Assembly (NCBI RefSeq): GCF_902712875.1
Contig: NZ_LR743509.1
Coordinates: 992,001-1,056,000, forward strand
Direction of reading: 5' to 3'
Origin: Hyphomicrobium sp. ghe19
GTDB lineage: Bacteria > Pseudomonadota > Alphaproteobacteria > Rhizobiales > Hyphomicrobiaceae
Length of the DNA stretch: 64,000 nt
The translations under genes were made by a program, and so were the position numbers. This document shows positions 37,084 through 46,160 of the stretch, one piece after another (positions within the stretch are counted from its first letter, which is position 1; every line of letters starts with the position of its first letter). The notes below the pieces were generated by a model that was not told the origin of the DNA, did not search any database, and saw only the letters and a list, made by a program, of their open reading frames with translations.

Positions 37084-38054
37084 CGGGCGTCCTCCGCGAA
37101 GCCCGGAAGGTGCGCCGATAGCGCTTCGAGTACGGCCATTCTGACGGCAACGCCCATTTCAACCTGTTCGCGGATAACACTTTTGGAATGGTCGGCGACG
37201 GTCGAGGCGATTTCTACGCCGCGGTTCATCGGACCGGGATGCATGACGAGGGCGTCGGGTTTGGCGCGGGCCAGCTTCTCGTGATCGAGCCCGAAGAAAT
37301 GGAAGAATTCGCGGGTCGAGGGGACGTATGAAGCGTCCATCCGTTCGCGTTGGAGGCGGAGCATCATGACGATGTCGACGCCTTCGATCCCTTTCCACAT
37401 GTCGGTGAAGACTTCGCAGCCGAGGCGCTCCGGAGATGACGGCAGCAAGGTCGTCGGCGCGATGAGCCGCACGCGGGCGCCGAGCGCATTCAAGACGTTG
37501 ATATTGGATCTGGCGACCCGCGAGTGGACGATGTCGCCGCAGATCGCGACCGTCAGACCGGCGATACGGCCTTTGGCCCGGCGGATGGTCAGTGCGTCGA
37601 GAAGGGCCTGCGTCGGATGCTGGTGCGCGCCGTCGCCGGCGTTGATGACAGAGCAATCGACCTTCTGAGACAGAAGCTCGACCGCACCCGCTGCATGATG
37701 GCGGACGACGATGATGTCCGGGCGCATCGCGTTCAGCGTCACGGCGGTATCGATGAGCGTCTCGCCCTTCGTGACCGACGACGTCGCGACGTTCATGTTC
37801 ATCACGTCGGCGCTCAACCGCTTCCCCGCCATTTCGAACGAGGCTTGGGTTCGCGTCGACGATTCGAAGAAGAGGTTGATGATCGTTCGGCCGGCGAGGA
37901 CGTCGCGCTTGCGGCCGTTATTGCGGATGTGATCCGCATTCTTGTCCGCGAGGTCGAGCAAGAAATTGATTTCGTTAGCCGACAGACCCTCGCAGGTCAG
38001 CAGGTGGCGGCGCGGAAAAACTTTCAGCGCATTGGTATTCGATTTGGATGTCAT
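37080..38054 (-). CDS. pyrB: Aspartate carbamoyltransferase catalytic subunit
   Basis: 324 aa. It makes carbamoyl-aspartate in pyrimidine synthesis. The carbamoyl-phosphate loop [13 protein letters not shown] and the aspartate-side motifs [11 protein letters not shown] and [12 protein letters not shown] are intact. The ATG at 38054 ([12 protein letters not shown]) fits family length; the frame open to 38117 is atypical. Its last 4 bp overlap the pyrC start. No pyrI regulatory gene is adjacent; with the degenerate PyrC this suggests a dodecameric PyrB-PyrC' complex as described for Pseudomonas. Confidence 0.95.
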   Translation of the reverse strand: MTSKSNTNALKVFPRRHLLTCEGLSANEINFLLDLADKNADHIRNNGRKRDVLAGRTIINLFFESSTRTQASFEMAGKRLSADVMNMNVATSSVTKGETLIDTAVTLNAMRPDIIVVRHHAAGAVELLSQKVDCSVINAGDGAHQHPTQALLDALTIRRAKGRIAGLTVAICGDIVHSRVARSNINVLNALGARVRLIAPTTLLPSSPERLGCEVFTDMWKGIEGVDIVMMLRLQRERMDASYVPSTREFFHFFGLDHEKLARAKPDALVMHPGPMNRGVEIASTVADHSKSVIREQVEMGVAVRMAVLEALSAHLPGFAEDAR

Positions 38055-38078
38055 TAAAGGCGTTTCTATAGGGGGAGT

Positions 38079-38094
38079 CTTGCGGGGCCGCAAG
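38079..38094 (-). other. Hairpin in the pyrB leader
   Basis: A perfect 6-bp stem (cttgcg/cgcaag) with a 4-nt GC loop lies ~25 bp before the pyrB start. No U run follows on the coding side, so it is not a clear attenuator terminator. It may affect translation initiation or be incidental. Confidence 0.3.
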
Positions 38095-38207
38095 CAGGGG
38101 AACGACATCAATCCCAAAGGGGCTTAACAGCGCGTGAAGTGCGATCCAGGTGCGGATCGTCGCGAGGCGAGGCAGGGCGTCGCGCCGGGTCGTTCTCCCG
38201 TGGCCGA

Positions 38208-38702
38208 TTAGTCCTTGTTATTCAGGCGATCGAGCGCGCTTTGGAGGATGATGGTGGCGGCCAGCTTGTCGATCACCTCGGCGCGGCGTTTGCGCGTCTG
38301 ATCGGCGTCGATCAACATTCGTTGAGCTTCTGCGGTCGTCAGCCGTTCGTCCCAGAGCAGTATGGGCAGCGGCGACATTTTATTGAGATTGCGAGCAAGC
38401 GCCCGCGTCGCCTGTGCGCGCGGACCCTCCGTCCCGTCCATATTGCGGGGGAGACCCAGTACCAGCCCAGCGACGCCGTGCTCCGCGATCAGGGCGAATA
38501 GGCGGACCGCGTCGGCCGTAAACTTGGTCCTGCGGATCGTTTCGAGGGGAGAGGCGATCGTGCGCCGCACGTCCGACAGGGCGAGGCCCAGCGTTTTGGT
38601 GCCCGCATCGATGCCGATGAGGCGTCCAGCCTCGATAGCGCGGAATTCGTGCTGATCTTCCGTGGTGCGGCCCGGTATCGCTGGGGCGACCGATTGGTTC
38701 AT
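38208..38702 (-). CDS. ruvX: Putative Holliday junction resolvase RuvX (YqgF)
   Basis: 164 aa RNase H-like fold protein: IGIDAGTKTLGLALSD with the first catalytic Asp, VLGLPRNMDGTEGPRAQ, and LWDERLTTAEAQRML with acidic residues. The C-terminus RRAEVIDKLAATIILQSALD is typical. YqgF proteins act on 16S rRNA 5' maturation and/or branched DNA. A ~25-residue N-terminal extension precedes the fold. ATG at 38702. It is upstream of pyrB (153 bp) and divergent from gatC. Confidence 0.92.
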   Translation of the reverse strand: MNQSVAPAIPGRTTEDQHEFRAIEAGRLIGIDAGTKTLGLALSDVRRTIASPLETIRRTKFTADAVRLFALIAEHGVAGLVLGLPRNMDGTEGPRAQATRALARNLNKMSPLPILLWDERLTTAEAQRMLIDADQTRKRRAEVIDKLAATIILQSALDRLNNKD

Positions 38703-38906
38703 TAGGGGATACCTGAATATGTGTAAGGGGAGGATTGCAAAGCTGCCTCTATCAGCTTCGGCGGCAAATTGGCATCATTCGCCGCCCTTGCCCGTCGGTT
38801 TAACCCACTGAGGGTCCGTCAGATAGTACCGCCGGTTGCATTGAAGCGGGGAGGGCGGGTAAGAGAGCTTCGCAACATCCCCCGATTTCCTTGAAGGGAA
38901 CTTTCC

Positions 38907-39194
38907 ATGCAGGTCGACGAAGCGACCGTTCGCCGTATCGCGCGCCTCGCCCGGATCAAAATCAGCGATACTGAAGCCAAGGGACTCGAGAAAGAACTCT
39001 CGGGCATCCTCGACTGGGTGGCGCAACTCGACGAGGTCGATACGAGCAACGTCGAGCCCATGACGCGTGTCGTCGCGCAGAAGCTCAAGATGCGGGACGA
39101 TGTCGTCACCGACGGCGAGATCGCAGAGCAGATCGTGGCGAACGCGCCGCTCGCCGAGGACAATTTCTTCGTGGTGCCGAAGGTCGTGGAGTAG
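38907..39194 (+). CDS. gatC: Asp-tRNA(Asn)/Glu-tRNA(Gln) amidotransferase subunit C
   Basis: 95 aa. GatC stabilises the GatCAB complex, which amidates mischarged Glu-tRNA(Gln) or Asp-tRNA(Asn). The family pattern is complete: [39 protein letters not shown] and the C-terminal [17 protein letters not shown]. The ATG at 38907 follows a gaagggaac Shine-Dalgarno at good distance. gatA starts 3 bp after its stop, so the two are translationally coupled. Confidence 0.96.
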   Translation: MQVDEATVRRIARLARIKISDTEAKGLEKELSGILDWVAQLDEVDTSNVEPMTRVVAQKLKMRDDVVTDGEIAEQIVANAPLAEDNFFVVPKVVE

Positions 39195-39197
39195 CTG

Positions 39198-40697
39198 GTG
39201 ACGGATCTTACAAAATTGACTATGGCCGAGGCCCGCGACGGCTTGGCGAAAAAGACGTTCTCGGCGCTCGAGCTGACCGACGCGTTCATTTCAGCGATCG
39301 AGAAAGCCAACCCTGCGCTGAATGCTTACGTTCTGCAGACGCCGGAGCACGCACGCGTGCAGGCCAAGGATAGCGACAAGCGGCTTGCGGCCGGCAACGC
39401 TCGTCCGCTCGAAGGCCTGCCGATCGGCAACAAGGATCTTTTCTGTACGCGCGGCATCCGCACGACGGCGTGCTCGAATATCCTCGGCGAGTTCAGTCCG
39501 ACCTACGAATCGACCGTCGGACAGAATTTGTGGGATGCCGGTGCGGTCATGCTCGGCAAGCTCAATAACGATGAGTTCGCGATGGGTTCGTCGAACGAGA
39601 CGAGCGCTTTCGGTAACGTCGTCAGTCCCTGGCGGCGCAAGGGCAAGGACGGCAAGCTGTCGACCGACAAGCTCGTTCCGGGCGGCTCATCGGGCGGTTC
39701 TTCGGCGGCTGTTGCCGCAGGCCTCTGTTTAGCTGCGACGGCAACGGACACGGGCGGCTCGATCCGGCAGCCTGCCGCGCTTACCGGCACGGTCGGCATA
39801 AAGCCGACCTACGGCCGCTGCTCGCGCTGGGGCATCGTCGCGTTTGCTTCGTCTCTCGATCAGGCCGGTCCCATCGGCAAGACCGTGCGCGATGCTGCGA
39901 TCATGCTCAAGGCCATGGCGAGCCACGATCCTAAGGATACGACATCGGTCGACGCGCCTGTTCCCGATTACGAAGCGGTGCTTGGCAAAGGCGTCAAAGG
40001 TCTCAGGGTCGGCATCCCGAGGGAGTATCGCGTCGAGGGCATGTCGCCCGAGATCCAGAAGCTCTGGGACGACGGGATCGCCTGGCTCAAGTCGGCGGGC
40101 GCGACGATCCACGACATCTCGCTGCCGCACACGAAATATGCGTTGCCGGCCTATTACATCGTGGCTCCGGCCGAGTGTTCATCGAACCTCGCGCGTTACG
40201 ACGGCGTGCGTTACGGCCTACGCGTCAACGGCGACAATCTGATCGATACCTACGAGAATACCCGACACCAGGGCTTCGGCAAGGAAGTGCGCCGCCGGAT
40301 ACTGATCGGCACGTACGTTCTTTCGGCGGGCTACTACGACGCTTATTATCTCAAGGCACAGAAGGTTCGGACGCTGATCAAGCGCGATTTCGACGACGCT
40401 TGGAACAAGGTTGACGTTGTCCTGACGCCGACGACACCGTCGCCGGCATTCGCATTCGGCGAGAAGACCGGCGATCCGCTCGCCATGTATCTTGAAGACA
40501 TCTTCACGGTCACCGTGAACATGGCAGGGCTGCCGGGCATGTCGGTTCCGGGCGGTCTCTCATCGGAAGGAACGCCGCTCGGGCTGCAGCTGATCGGCAA
40601 GCCGTTCGACGAGGAGACGCTGTTTCGAACTGCTCAGGTTATCGAGGATGCAGCCGGCCGCCTATCCGTGCCGGACGCTTGGTGGATGAAGGGCTGA
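39198..40697 (+). CDS. gatA: Asp-tRNA(Asn)/Glu-tRNA(Gln) amidotransferase subunit A
   Basis: 499 aa amidase-signature glutaminase that supplies ammonia to GatB. The Ser-cisSer-Lys triad is visible: Lys in [11 protein letters not shown], the [14 protein letters not shown] loop, and nucleophile Ser in [11 protein letters not shown]. The start is GTG at 39198 ([12 protein letters not shown]), with ggag seven bases upstream inside the gatC stop region. A chorismate mutase gene, not gatB, follows 4 bp later. Confidence 0.96.
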   Translation: MTDLTKLTMAEARDGLAKKTFSALELTDAFISAIEKANPALNAYVLQTPEHARVQAKDSDKRLAAGNARPLEGLPIGNKDLFCTRGIRTTACSNILGEFSPTYESTVGQNLWDAGAVMLGKLNNDEFAMGSSNETSAFGNVVSPWRRKGKDGKLSTDKLVPGGSSGGSSAAVAAGLCLAATATDTGGSIRQPAALTGTVGIKPTYGRCSRWGIVAFASSLDQAGPIGKTVRDAAIMLKAMASHDPKDTTSVDAPVPDYEAVLGKGVKGLRVGIPREYRVEGMSPEIQKLWDDGIAWLKSAGATIHDISLPHTKYALPAYYIVAPAECSSNLARYDGVRYGLRVNGDNLIDTYENTRHQGFGKEVRRRILIGTYVLSAGYYDAYYLKAQKVRTLIKRDFDDAWNKVDVVLTPTTPSPAFAFGEKTGDPLAMYLEDIFTVTVNMAGLPGMSVPGGLSSEGTPLGLQLIGKPFDEETLFRTAQVIEDAAGRLSVPDAWWMKG

Positions 40698-40701
40698 CAT
40701 C

Positions 40702-41049
40702 ATGGATCCGAAACGGCCGTGGGAATGCGCAGACATGTCCCAGGTGCGCACTGAAATCGATCGCATCGATGCGGCTCTGGTCGATCTCATCGCAGAGCGC
40801 TTCGGCTACGTCGACCGCGCATGGCAGCTCAAAATGTCGTCGCGCGAAGGCGCCGTCGTTCCCTGGCGCATTCAGCAGGTGATCGATCGCGTCAAGGCCC
40901 AAGCCGCGGAGAAGGGTTTGCCACCCGAGATGGTCGAGATGGTCGGCGCACAGTGGCGGAACATGATCGGCTGGTTTGTCCAGTTCGAAGAAGAAAAGTT
41001 GAGACAAGTCCAAAACGATACCCAAAAGTCGGGAGTAGACGGTGCCTGA
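40702..41049 (+). CDS. Chorismate mutase (AroQ-type) inside the gat cluster
   Basis: 115 aa, all-helical AroQ/CM_2 domain: VRTEIDRIDAALVDLIAERF, VDRAWQLKMS, PWRIQQVIDRVKAQA, GLPPEMVEMV and WFVQFEEEKL. The conserved Arg of VRTEID, the Lys of QLK and Arg/Gln residues of the later helices are in place. It converts chorismate to prephenate, or could act as an isochorismate-pyruvate lyase relative; the sequence does not decide. It lies 4 bp after gatA and its stop overlaps the next gene by 8 bp. This single-domain mutase lacks prephenate dehydratase or dehydrogenase domains. Confidence 0.87.
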   Translation: MDPKRPWECADMSQVRTEIDRIDAALVDLIAERFGYVDRAWQLKMSSREGAVVPWRIQQVIDRVKAQAAEKGLPPEMVEMVGAQWRNMIGWFVQFEEEKLRQVQNDTQKSGVDGA

Positions 41050-41350
41050 TTTCCAGCCCGACGTGCCGCTGATTGAAGTTTTTCTTTACGGCGTGCTCAA
41101 TCCCGCAACGATCATCGTCGCCTTCATGCTTGGGCGTCGCGCGGATGAGAAAGCCAAAATCATGCTCGCGGCTTTTGCAGGCGCGGCCGCCGGAGCGGCG
41201 TTGCTCTACGTGGTAACATTCTTGCGCCTTTGGGACGCGCCGACGCTCGGCCGCGCAATCGCCGGCGTTTTCACAACGTCGCTCATTGCAGGCCTCGTTT
41301 ACGCCGGCGTCGGTTATGCCACCAAGGGATCGACTGGAGGCCAGAAATGA
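41042..41350 (+). CDS. Small hypothetical membrane protein between chorismate mutase and gatB
   Basis: 102 aa with three hydrophobic stretches ([63 protein letters not shown]), so probably a three-TM inner-membrane protein. No family recognised. GTG at 41042 overlaps the chorismate mutase end by 8 bp, and its TGA overlaps the gatB ATG (ATGA, 41347-41350). Such double overlap argues it is a real, co-translated gene. Confidence 0.72.
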   Translation: MPDFQPDVPLIEVFLYGVLNPATIIVAFMLGRRADEKAKIMLAAFAGAAAGAALLYVVTFLRLWDAPTLGRAIAGVFTTSLIAGLVYAGVGYATKGSTGGQK

Positions 41351-42828
41351 ACTCTCAGAAAATCGCTGAAAAGCCGAAGTCCAAAAACTACATCGAGGGC
41401 GCGACAGGTGACTGGGAAGTCATCATCGGCCTCGAAGTGCATGCTCAGGTCGCGTCGAATTCGAAGCTCTTTTCAGGATCTTCGACGGGGTTCGGCGCGC
41501 CGCCGAACAGCCACGTCTCGCTGGTCGACGCCGCCATGCCCGGCATGCTGCCCGTGATCAATCGCGAGTGCGTGGCGCAGGCCATTCGCACCGGTCTCGG
41601 TCTCAAGGCTCAGATCAATACGAAGAGCGTTTTCGACCGTAAGAACTATTTCTATCCGGACCTTCCGCAGGGCTACCAGATCTCGCAGTACAAGCAGCCG
41701 ATCGTCGGCGAAGGCGAAGTCGAGATCTCGGTCGATGGCGAGACGCTGACCATCGGTGTCGAGCGGCTGCATCTCGAGCAGGATGCGGGCAAGTCGCTCC
41801 ACGATCAGCATCCCGATTACTCCTACGTCGACCTCAACCGTTCGGGCGTCGCGTTGATGGAAATCGTCTCGAAGCCCGATCTCAGGTCGTCGAAGCAGGC
41901 GCAGGCCTACGTTACGAAGATGCGCAGTATCTTGCGTTATCTCGGCACGTCCGACGGCGATATGGACAAGGGCAACTTGCGCGCCGACGTCAACGTTTCG
42001 GTGAGGAAGCCTGGCGACAAGCTCGGCACGCGCTGCGAGATCAAGAACGTCAATTCCATCCGCTTCATCGGTCAGGCGATCGAATACGAGGCGCGGCGCC
42101 AGATCGACATCATCGAAGACGGCGGGAAGATCGATCAGGAAACGCGTCTCTTTGATGCCGCGAAGGGCGAGACCCGTTCGATGCGGTCGAAAGAGGAAGC
42201 GCACGACTATCGCTACTTCCCCGATCCCGACCTTCTGCCGCTCGAGTTCTCGAACGAGTATGTCGAAGAGCTGAAATCGAAGCTGCCGGAACTCCCCGAC
42301 GAGAAGCGCGCGCGCTTCATCGAGAGCTTCGGACTTTCTGCCTATGACGCTGACGTGCTCGTCGCGGAGCGGGCATCCGCCGATTATTTCGAGAAGGTCG
42401 CGGAAGGTCGCGATGGCAAGGTTGCCGCGAACTGGGTGATCAACGAGCTGTTCGGGCGCTTGAACAAAGAAGGCAAGGCAATCGAGGATTCGCCAGTTTC
42501 GGCAGCTCAGCTCGGCGCCATCGTTGATCTCATCGGCTCGAACGCCATCTCGGGGAAGATCGCCAAGGATCTTTTCGAGATCGTTTGGACCGAAGGCGGC
42601 GATCCGGCCGAGATCGTCGACAAGCGTGGCATGAAGCAGGTGACCGACACCGGCGCCATCGAGCAGGCCGTCGACGCCATCATCGCGGCCAATCCGGAAA
42701 AGGTCGAACAAGCGAAGGCCAAGCCATCGATGCTGGGCTGGTTTGTCGGTCAGGTGATGAAGTCGACCGGCGGCAAGGCAAACCCTGCGGCCGTCAACGA
42801 CATCCTGAAAGCCAAGCTCGGAATCTGA
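41347..42828 (+). CDS. gatB: Asp-tRNA(Asn)/Glu-tRNA(Gln) amidotransferase subunit B
   Basis: 493 aa. It is the tRNA-binding and kinase/transamidase subunit of GatCAB. The active-site region shows [56 protein letters not shown] and [16 protein letters not shown]. The C-terminal YqeY-like tail begins after ~350. The ATG at 41347 overlaps the small membrane gene's stop by 4 bp. An in-frame extension to 41230 lies inside that gene and is not used. The presence of gatCAB implies an indirect route for Gln- and/or Asn-tRNA. Confidence 0.96.
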   Translation: MNSQKIAEKPKSKNYIEGATGDWEVIIGLEVHAQVASNSKLFSGSSTGFGAPPNSHVSLVDAAMPGMLPVINRECVAQAIRTGLGLKAQINTKSVFDRKNYFYPDLPQGYQISQYKQPIVGEGEVEISVDGETLTIGVERLHLEQDAGKSLHDQHPDYSYVDLNRSGVALMEIVSKPDLRSSKQAQAYVTKMRSILRYLGTSDGDMDKGNLRADVNVSVRKPGDKLGTRCEIKNVNSIRFIGQAIEYEARRQIDIIEDGGKIDQETRLFDAAKGETRSMRSKEEAHDYRYFPDPDLLPLEFSNEYVEELKSKLPELPDEKRARFIESFGLSAYDADVLVAERASADYFEKVAEGRDGKVAANWVINELFGRLNKEGKAIEDSPVSAAQLGAIVDLIGSNAISGKIAKDLFEIVWTEGGDPAEIVDKRGMKQVTDTGAIEQAVDAIIAANPEKVEQAKAKPSMLGWFVGQVMKSTGGKANPAAVNDILKAKLGI

Positions 42829-42855
42829 CGGCCTTTTGCAGCGCTGGGCAGGTCG

Positions 42856-43002
42856 TCAGAACGCTTTCTGAAGGGCGAGGCGTCTCGCCTTTCGTTCGCG
42901 CAGGCCGACGAGGACGACGTGCGTGATGCCGATGCATGCCAAGAGGACGAAGCCGAACGGCACGACGGCTGCAAACCCGTAAGCGATTTTTGTCGTTGTC
43001 AT
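42856..43002 (-). CDS. 48-aa single-TM protein
   Basis: 48 residues: MTTTKIAYGFAAVVPFGFVL then a continuous TM helix (FAAVVPFGFVLLACIGITHV) and a basic tail (RERKARRLALQKAF). ATG at 43002 has aaggag six bases upstream, a near-ideal site. It has no recognised family and converges on gatB with a 27 bp gap. An N-in or N-out small membrane protein, perhaps a regulator or subunit, is all that can be said. Confidence 0.55.
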   Translation of the reverse strand: MTTTKIAYGFAAVVPFGFVLLACIGITHVVLVGLRERKARRLALQKAF

Positions 43003-43172
43003 TTGCCTCTCCTTGGAGGCTGGTGTTCCGATGCGGCAAAACATAGCAAGAAGAGTTTGAAGCTCCGCTCATGCTTTCCCGACAAATGGCACGACGATAT
43101 TTGCGATCCGGTAACTCGTGGTAAACGCGGAGTTAACGGCGTTTGCCCGGCATGGCCCTCGGATCTAGTCCG

Positions 43173-44540
43173 CTACAGGGGCCGAACGATCAACGGCATG
43201 CCGCCTTTCGGGCGAAGTGTGACGCGGCTCACGGGCTCCGGCAGGTGCCGTCCGTCCCATTCAAAGCGGACGTTCCGCAGCAGCGTCGCGAGAATTGCGG
43301 TCGCTTCGAGCATGGCGAAGGAAGAGCCTATGCAGACGCGCTGTCCGTATCCGAAGGGCATGAATTGGGTGCGGGGGTAGCGCGCTTCGTTCTCGGGCAG
43401 AAACCGGTCCGGGTCGAAGCGATCGGGATCTTGCCAGAGCGATCTGTGGCGATGAATTGCAAAGATGGGGATGACGATCAGCGTGGGTTTGGGAAGGAAA
43501 ATCCCTCCGATGTCTACGTCTTCGGCGTTGACGCGGGTCATGACGGGTGCCGACGGATAGAGGCGCATGACCTCTTTCAAAACGCGCGACGTGACGGGCA
43601 GCTTGGCGATCGCCGCGGCATCGACGGGGCCCGAGCCGATCACGGCATCTAGTTCTTCGCGTACACGGGTTTGCCATTCCGGCGCGCGTGCCAAAACGTA
43701 GAGCGTCCAGGTCAAGGCCTTCGCCGTTGTTTCGTGGCCGGCGAACAGAAACGTCGCGAGGTTATCGGCGATCATTTCGTCCGACATCGGTTCGCCGGTA
43801 TCGGGATCCTTCGCTGCCAGCATGCGCGCGACGAGGTCGGAACCGGTCGAGCCGTCCGCGCGGCGCTGGGCGACGAGATTTCCGACGATTGCCCGCAATT
43901 CCACAGCGGCTCGCCGCATGCGGCGCTTGCCTGGATGCCAAAGGGTCTCGGGTAGCTGCAGAAGCGACGCCGCGACTTCCCAGGAGATCGGATCGAGATA
44001 GGCGCGGCCCGCACGCTTTATGGCGTCGCCCTCGCGCGTGCTGACGCCTGCCAAGATCGTTCGGGCAATGATGGCGAACGTCGTATCCGTCAGGTCTTCT
44101 TCGACGTTGGTGACGAAGGGGCTCGAACCGCGCGACCGCCAGTGCATCACGCAATCGACGGCGGCGTCGACCATTGTCGGCACATAGCCAAGAAGCTCGG
44201 CATGTCTGAAAGGCGGGCTTGCGACTTTACGCTGCCAGCGCCAGCTCTCGCCCTGCGCGGTCAAGAGCCCGTTCCCGATGATCGGCTTCAGGACGCGACG
44301 ATCGAGCCGCGTTTTCGGAAACTGCTCGGCGTTTTTGAGAAGGATATTTTCGACGAGCGCCGGACCCGTAACCCAAGCTATCAGCGGGCGCTTGCTGCCG
44401 TAGGTTACGATGGGCTGATGGTAGACGGCGCGCGGAATTGCCCGCAAAGGATTGCGGACAAAGCGGCCCAGGAAGGGAAGTAGGGGCAGCGCGCGCGCGG
44501 ACGGCGTGACCGTCGGCGGGTAGAACGCAGTCGTCGTCAT
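43173..44540 (-). CDS. Cytochrome P450
   Basis: 455 aa soluble-type bacterial P450. It has the I-helix oxygen-binding motif AGHETT (267-272), the ExxR EVMR (323-326) and the haem-thiolate loop FGYGQRVCIG with Cys403. Sequence style (WRWQRKVASPPFRHAE, FDPDRFLPENEARYPRTQFMPFGYG) resembles CYP proteins that hydroxylate fatty acids or hydrocarbons, but the substrate is unproven. ATG at 44540; a GTG at 44564 adds eight residues. No ferredoxin or reductase is adjacent, so electrons must come from elsewhere. Confidence 0.92.
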   Translation of the reverse strand: MTTTAFYPPTVTPSARALPLLPFLGRFVRNPLRAIPRAVYHQPIVTYGSKRPLIAWVTGPALVENILLKNAEQFPKTRLDRRVLKPIIGNGLLTAQGESWRWQRKVASPPFRHAELLGYVPTMVDAAVDCVMHWRSRGSSPFVTNVEEDLTDTTFAIIARTILAGVSTREGDAIKRAGRAYLDPISWEVAASLLQLPETLWHPGKRRMRRAAVELRAIVGNLVAQRRADGSTGSDLVARMLAAKDPDTGEPMSDEMIADNLATFLFAGHETTAKALTWTLYVLARAPEWQTRVREELDAVIGSGPVDAAAIAKLPVTSRVLKEVMRLYPSAPVMTRVNAEDVDIGGIFLPKPTLIVIPIFAIHRHRSLWQDPDRFDPDRFLPENEARYPRTQFMPFGYGQRVCIGSSFAMLEATAILATLLRNVRFEWDGRHLPEPVSRVTLRPKGGMPLIVRPL

Positions 44541-44604
44541 GTCGTTACTCACGTCACCATTCACGCCGGCAGACAGAGAACGTAGTGAGCGACTGCGCCT
44601 CTAT

Positions 44605-44769
44605 CTAGGCCGATGCTGCCTTCTTCGCGCGGGCCTGGCCTGCAAGCTTCTTCAGGCGGGTGCGGACGCCGGCCGTGTTGCCCTGAATACGGGTCTGCGG
44701 CGCACGCGGAATGGTGCGCTTGGCCTTTTTCTTCTGCTTTTGAATATTCTTGAGCGACGTCTTAGACAT
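44605..44769 (-). CDS. 54-aa highly basic protein
   Basis: 54 residues starting MSKTSLKNIQKQKKKAKRTI with about one third Lys/Arg and no hydrophobic segment. The ATG at 44769 has gagg eight bases upstream. It resembles ribosome- or nucleic-acid-binding small proteins in composition, but I recognise no ribosomal protein. It is same-strand with DedA upstream and 64 bp before the P450 gene's start region. Confidence 0.6.
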   Translation of the reverse strand: MSKTSLKNIQKQKKKAKRTIPRAPQTRIQGNTAGVRTRLKKLAGQARAKKAASA

Positions 44770-44905
44770 GAAACAGGCCTCGAGAGGTGGAATGTAGGGA
44801 TTCGACGCTGCGCCCTGGCGCAACAGTTGGGCGATCCTCTACGGGATCGCGTCAGTTCGTGCAAGTACGGCCGTCATTTTACGGGCCGAATGCTTGCATT
44901 CGCGG

Positions 44906-45436
44906 TTATTCCAGGAAGTAGCTCAAGCCAAAATAGGTGGGTGCGATGACGCCGGCCGCCCAGATTGCGGCCGATAGAACGTTGACCAGCTGAAATTGCC
45001 ATTGCGGCATTGAGTACATGCCTGCAACGACCGGGATGACCGCGCGGACGGGGCCGAAGAAGTGCCCAAAAAACACGCCAAGCGCACCCCATTTCGCAAA
45101 AAAAGCCTCGCCGCGCTCCACCAAATCCGGTTTGCGATTAAAGGGCCAGATCTGGTGGATGTTGTCTTTGTAGTAGCGGCCGATCCAATAGGAAACCGCG
45201 TAACCGAGGGTGCCGCCGATACTGGCAGCGACGATCGCTGGCCAAAGAATGTCGAGCCCTACGCCGCTTTTAGCCAGCAGGGCGGAAATCCCGATCAAAA
45301 TCGCGGTGCCCGGCCAGATGATCGATAGAAAACAGAAGCTTTCGAGAAATGCGACCGCAAATGCGATGGGCACTGCCCAGTCGTCGTTGGCCTTCACGAA
45401 CTCTACGATCGCATTGACAAAGTCCTGCACGCTCAT
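44906..45436 (-). CDS. DedA family membrane protein
   Basis: 176 aa from ATG at 45436 (MSVQDFVNAIVEF), or up to 207 aa if an earlier start is used. DedA/SNARE-associated motif residues are visible: FLESFCFLSIIWPGTAIL, GGTLGYAVSYWIGR, GVFFGHFFGPVRAVIPVVAG. DedA proteins are inner-membrane, probably lipid-scrambling or undecaprenyl-phosphate-recycling transporters. The weak Shine-Dalgarno leaves the start open. It is divergent from nothing close by and lies upstream of the basic protein gene. Confidence 0.87.
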   Translation of the reverse strand: MSVQDFVNAIVEFVKANDDWAVPIAFAVAFLESFCFLSIIWPGTAILIGISALLAKSGVGLDILWPAIVAASIGGTLGYAVSYWIGRYYKDNIHQIWPFNRKPDLVERGEAFFAKWGALGVFFGHFFGPVRAVIPVVAGMYSMPQWQFQLVNVLSAAIWAAGVIAPTYFGLSYFLE

Positions 45437-45544
45437 TTCGTCGCGACTTTCATTTTGGAGGTTCTTGTCAGCGTGCGAGCCGGAGCGGCTGGCGGTCGTG
45501 TGCCCTGTGACGGCCAAATAAGAAGCCAAATCGCAGGTTCAAGT

Positions 45545-46003
45545 CTAGCGGCACCGGCGGGCGATTTCTTGTGCAAGTTCACGCGAAACTTCGCGCGAGA
45601 GCATCGCGGCGCGTGCAACTTGTCCTGTGGTCAATCCGACGTAAGCACCTCCACTGAGGGCGGATGGGCCCCGGTCGGCCTCCGCCTTGCCGTGCGCCAA
45701 CTCGTTGCAATTCAGTTCCTTGCGCTTTCTGCTGAACGCCATGAGACGCACGCCGGAGGCATATTCGTGAGGGCCAGCGGGTTGTTTCACCCAAGCGCGG
45801 GAAGGGTCGGTCATGTATGAATCGTAGACCATTTTGCGCTGACTGATGCAGACGTTACTGTCGTCGACGCATTTCAATCCACGTGCCGGATCGCCCAATG
45901 CGGCTTCATTGCCGGCACAGCCAGCCGCCGCGAAAGTCGCGAGCAGAAGCGCCAAGGCGGCATTCGATCTTCTGGTGTGCAGCGCATGTTCGAAATGATT
46001 CAA
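45545..46003 (-). CDS. Hypothetical lipoprotein
   Basis: 152 aa with a signal peptide and lipobox FAAAGC (Cys at ~29), hence a probable outer-membrane or periplasmic lipoprotein. The mature part has paired cysteines (CVDDSNVCISQ, NCNEL, final RRC) and the pattern DPSRAWVKQPAGPHEYASGVRL, seen in unnamed conserved proteins of rhizobia. TTG at 46003 has ggaa seven bases upstream; no ATG fits before the signal peptide. Function unknown. Confidence 0.7.
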   Translation of the reverse strand: MNHFEHALHTRRSNAALALLLATFAAAGCAGNEAALGDPARGLKCVDDSNVCISQRKMVYDSYMTDPSRAWVKQPAGPHEYASGVRLMAFSRKRKELNCNELAHGKAEADRGPSALSGGAYVGLTTGQVARAAMLSREVSRELAQEIARRCR

Positions 46004-46160
46004 GGTAATTTCCGTTTTCGTTTCCCTCTGGCGGTAGAAAGCCAGCGTGGCAGGCTCGTGGCGAACGGGGGTCTAAGATGTGGCCCGTGTCAAGCCACTA
46101 GCGGGATTCGCCGCGGAACGGCATCTCTAGACCAGAGATCATCCGAGAGGAGCCTTCGAC

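Noticed and set aside
41473..42711. 412-codon frame antisense to gatB
   Set aside because: Antisense shadow of GatB; repetitive charged composition typical of such shadows.
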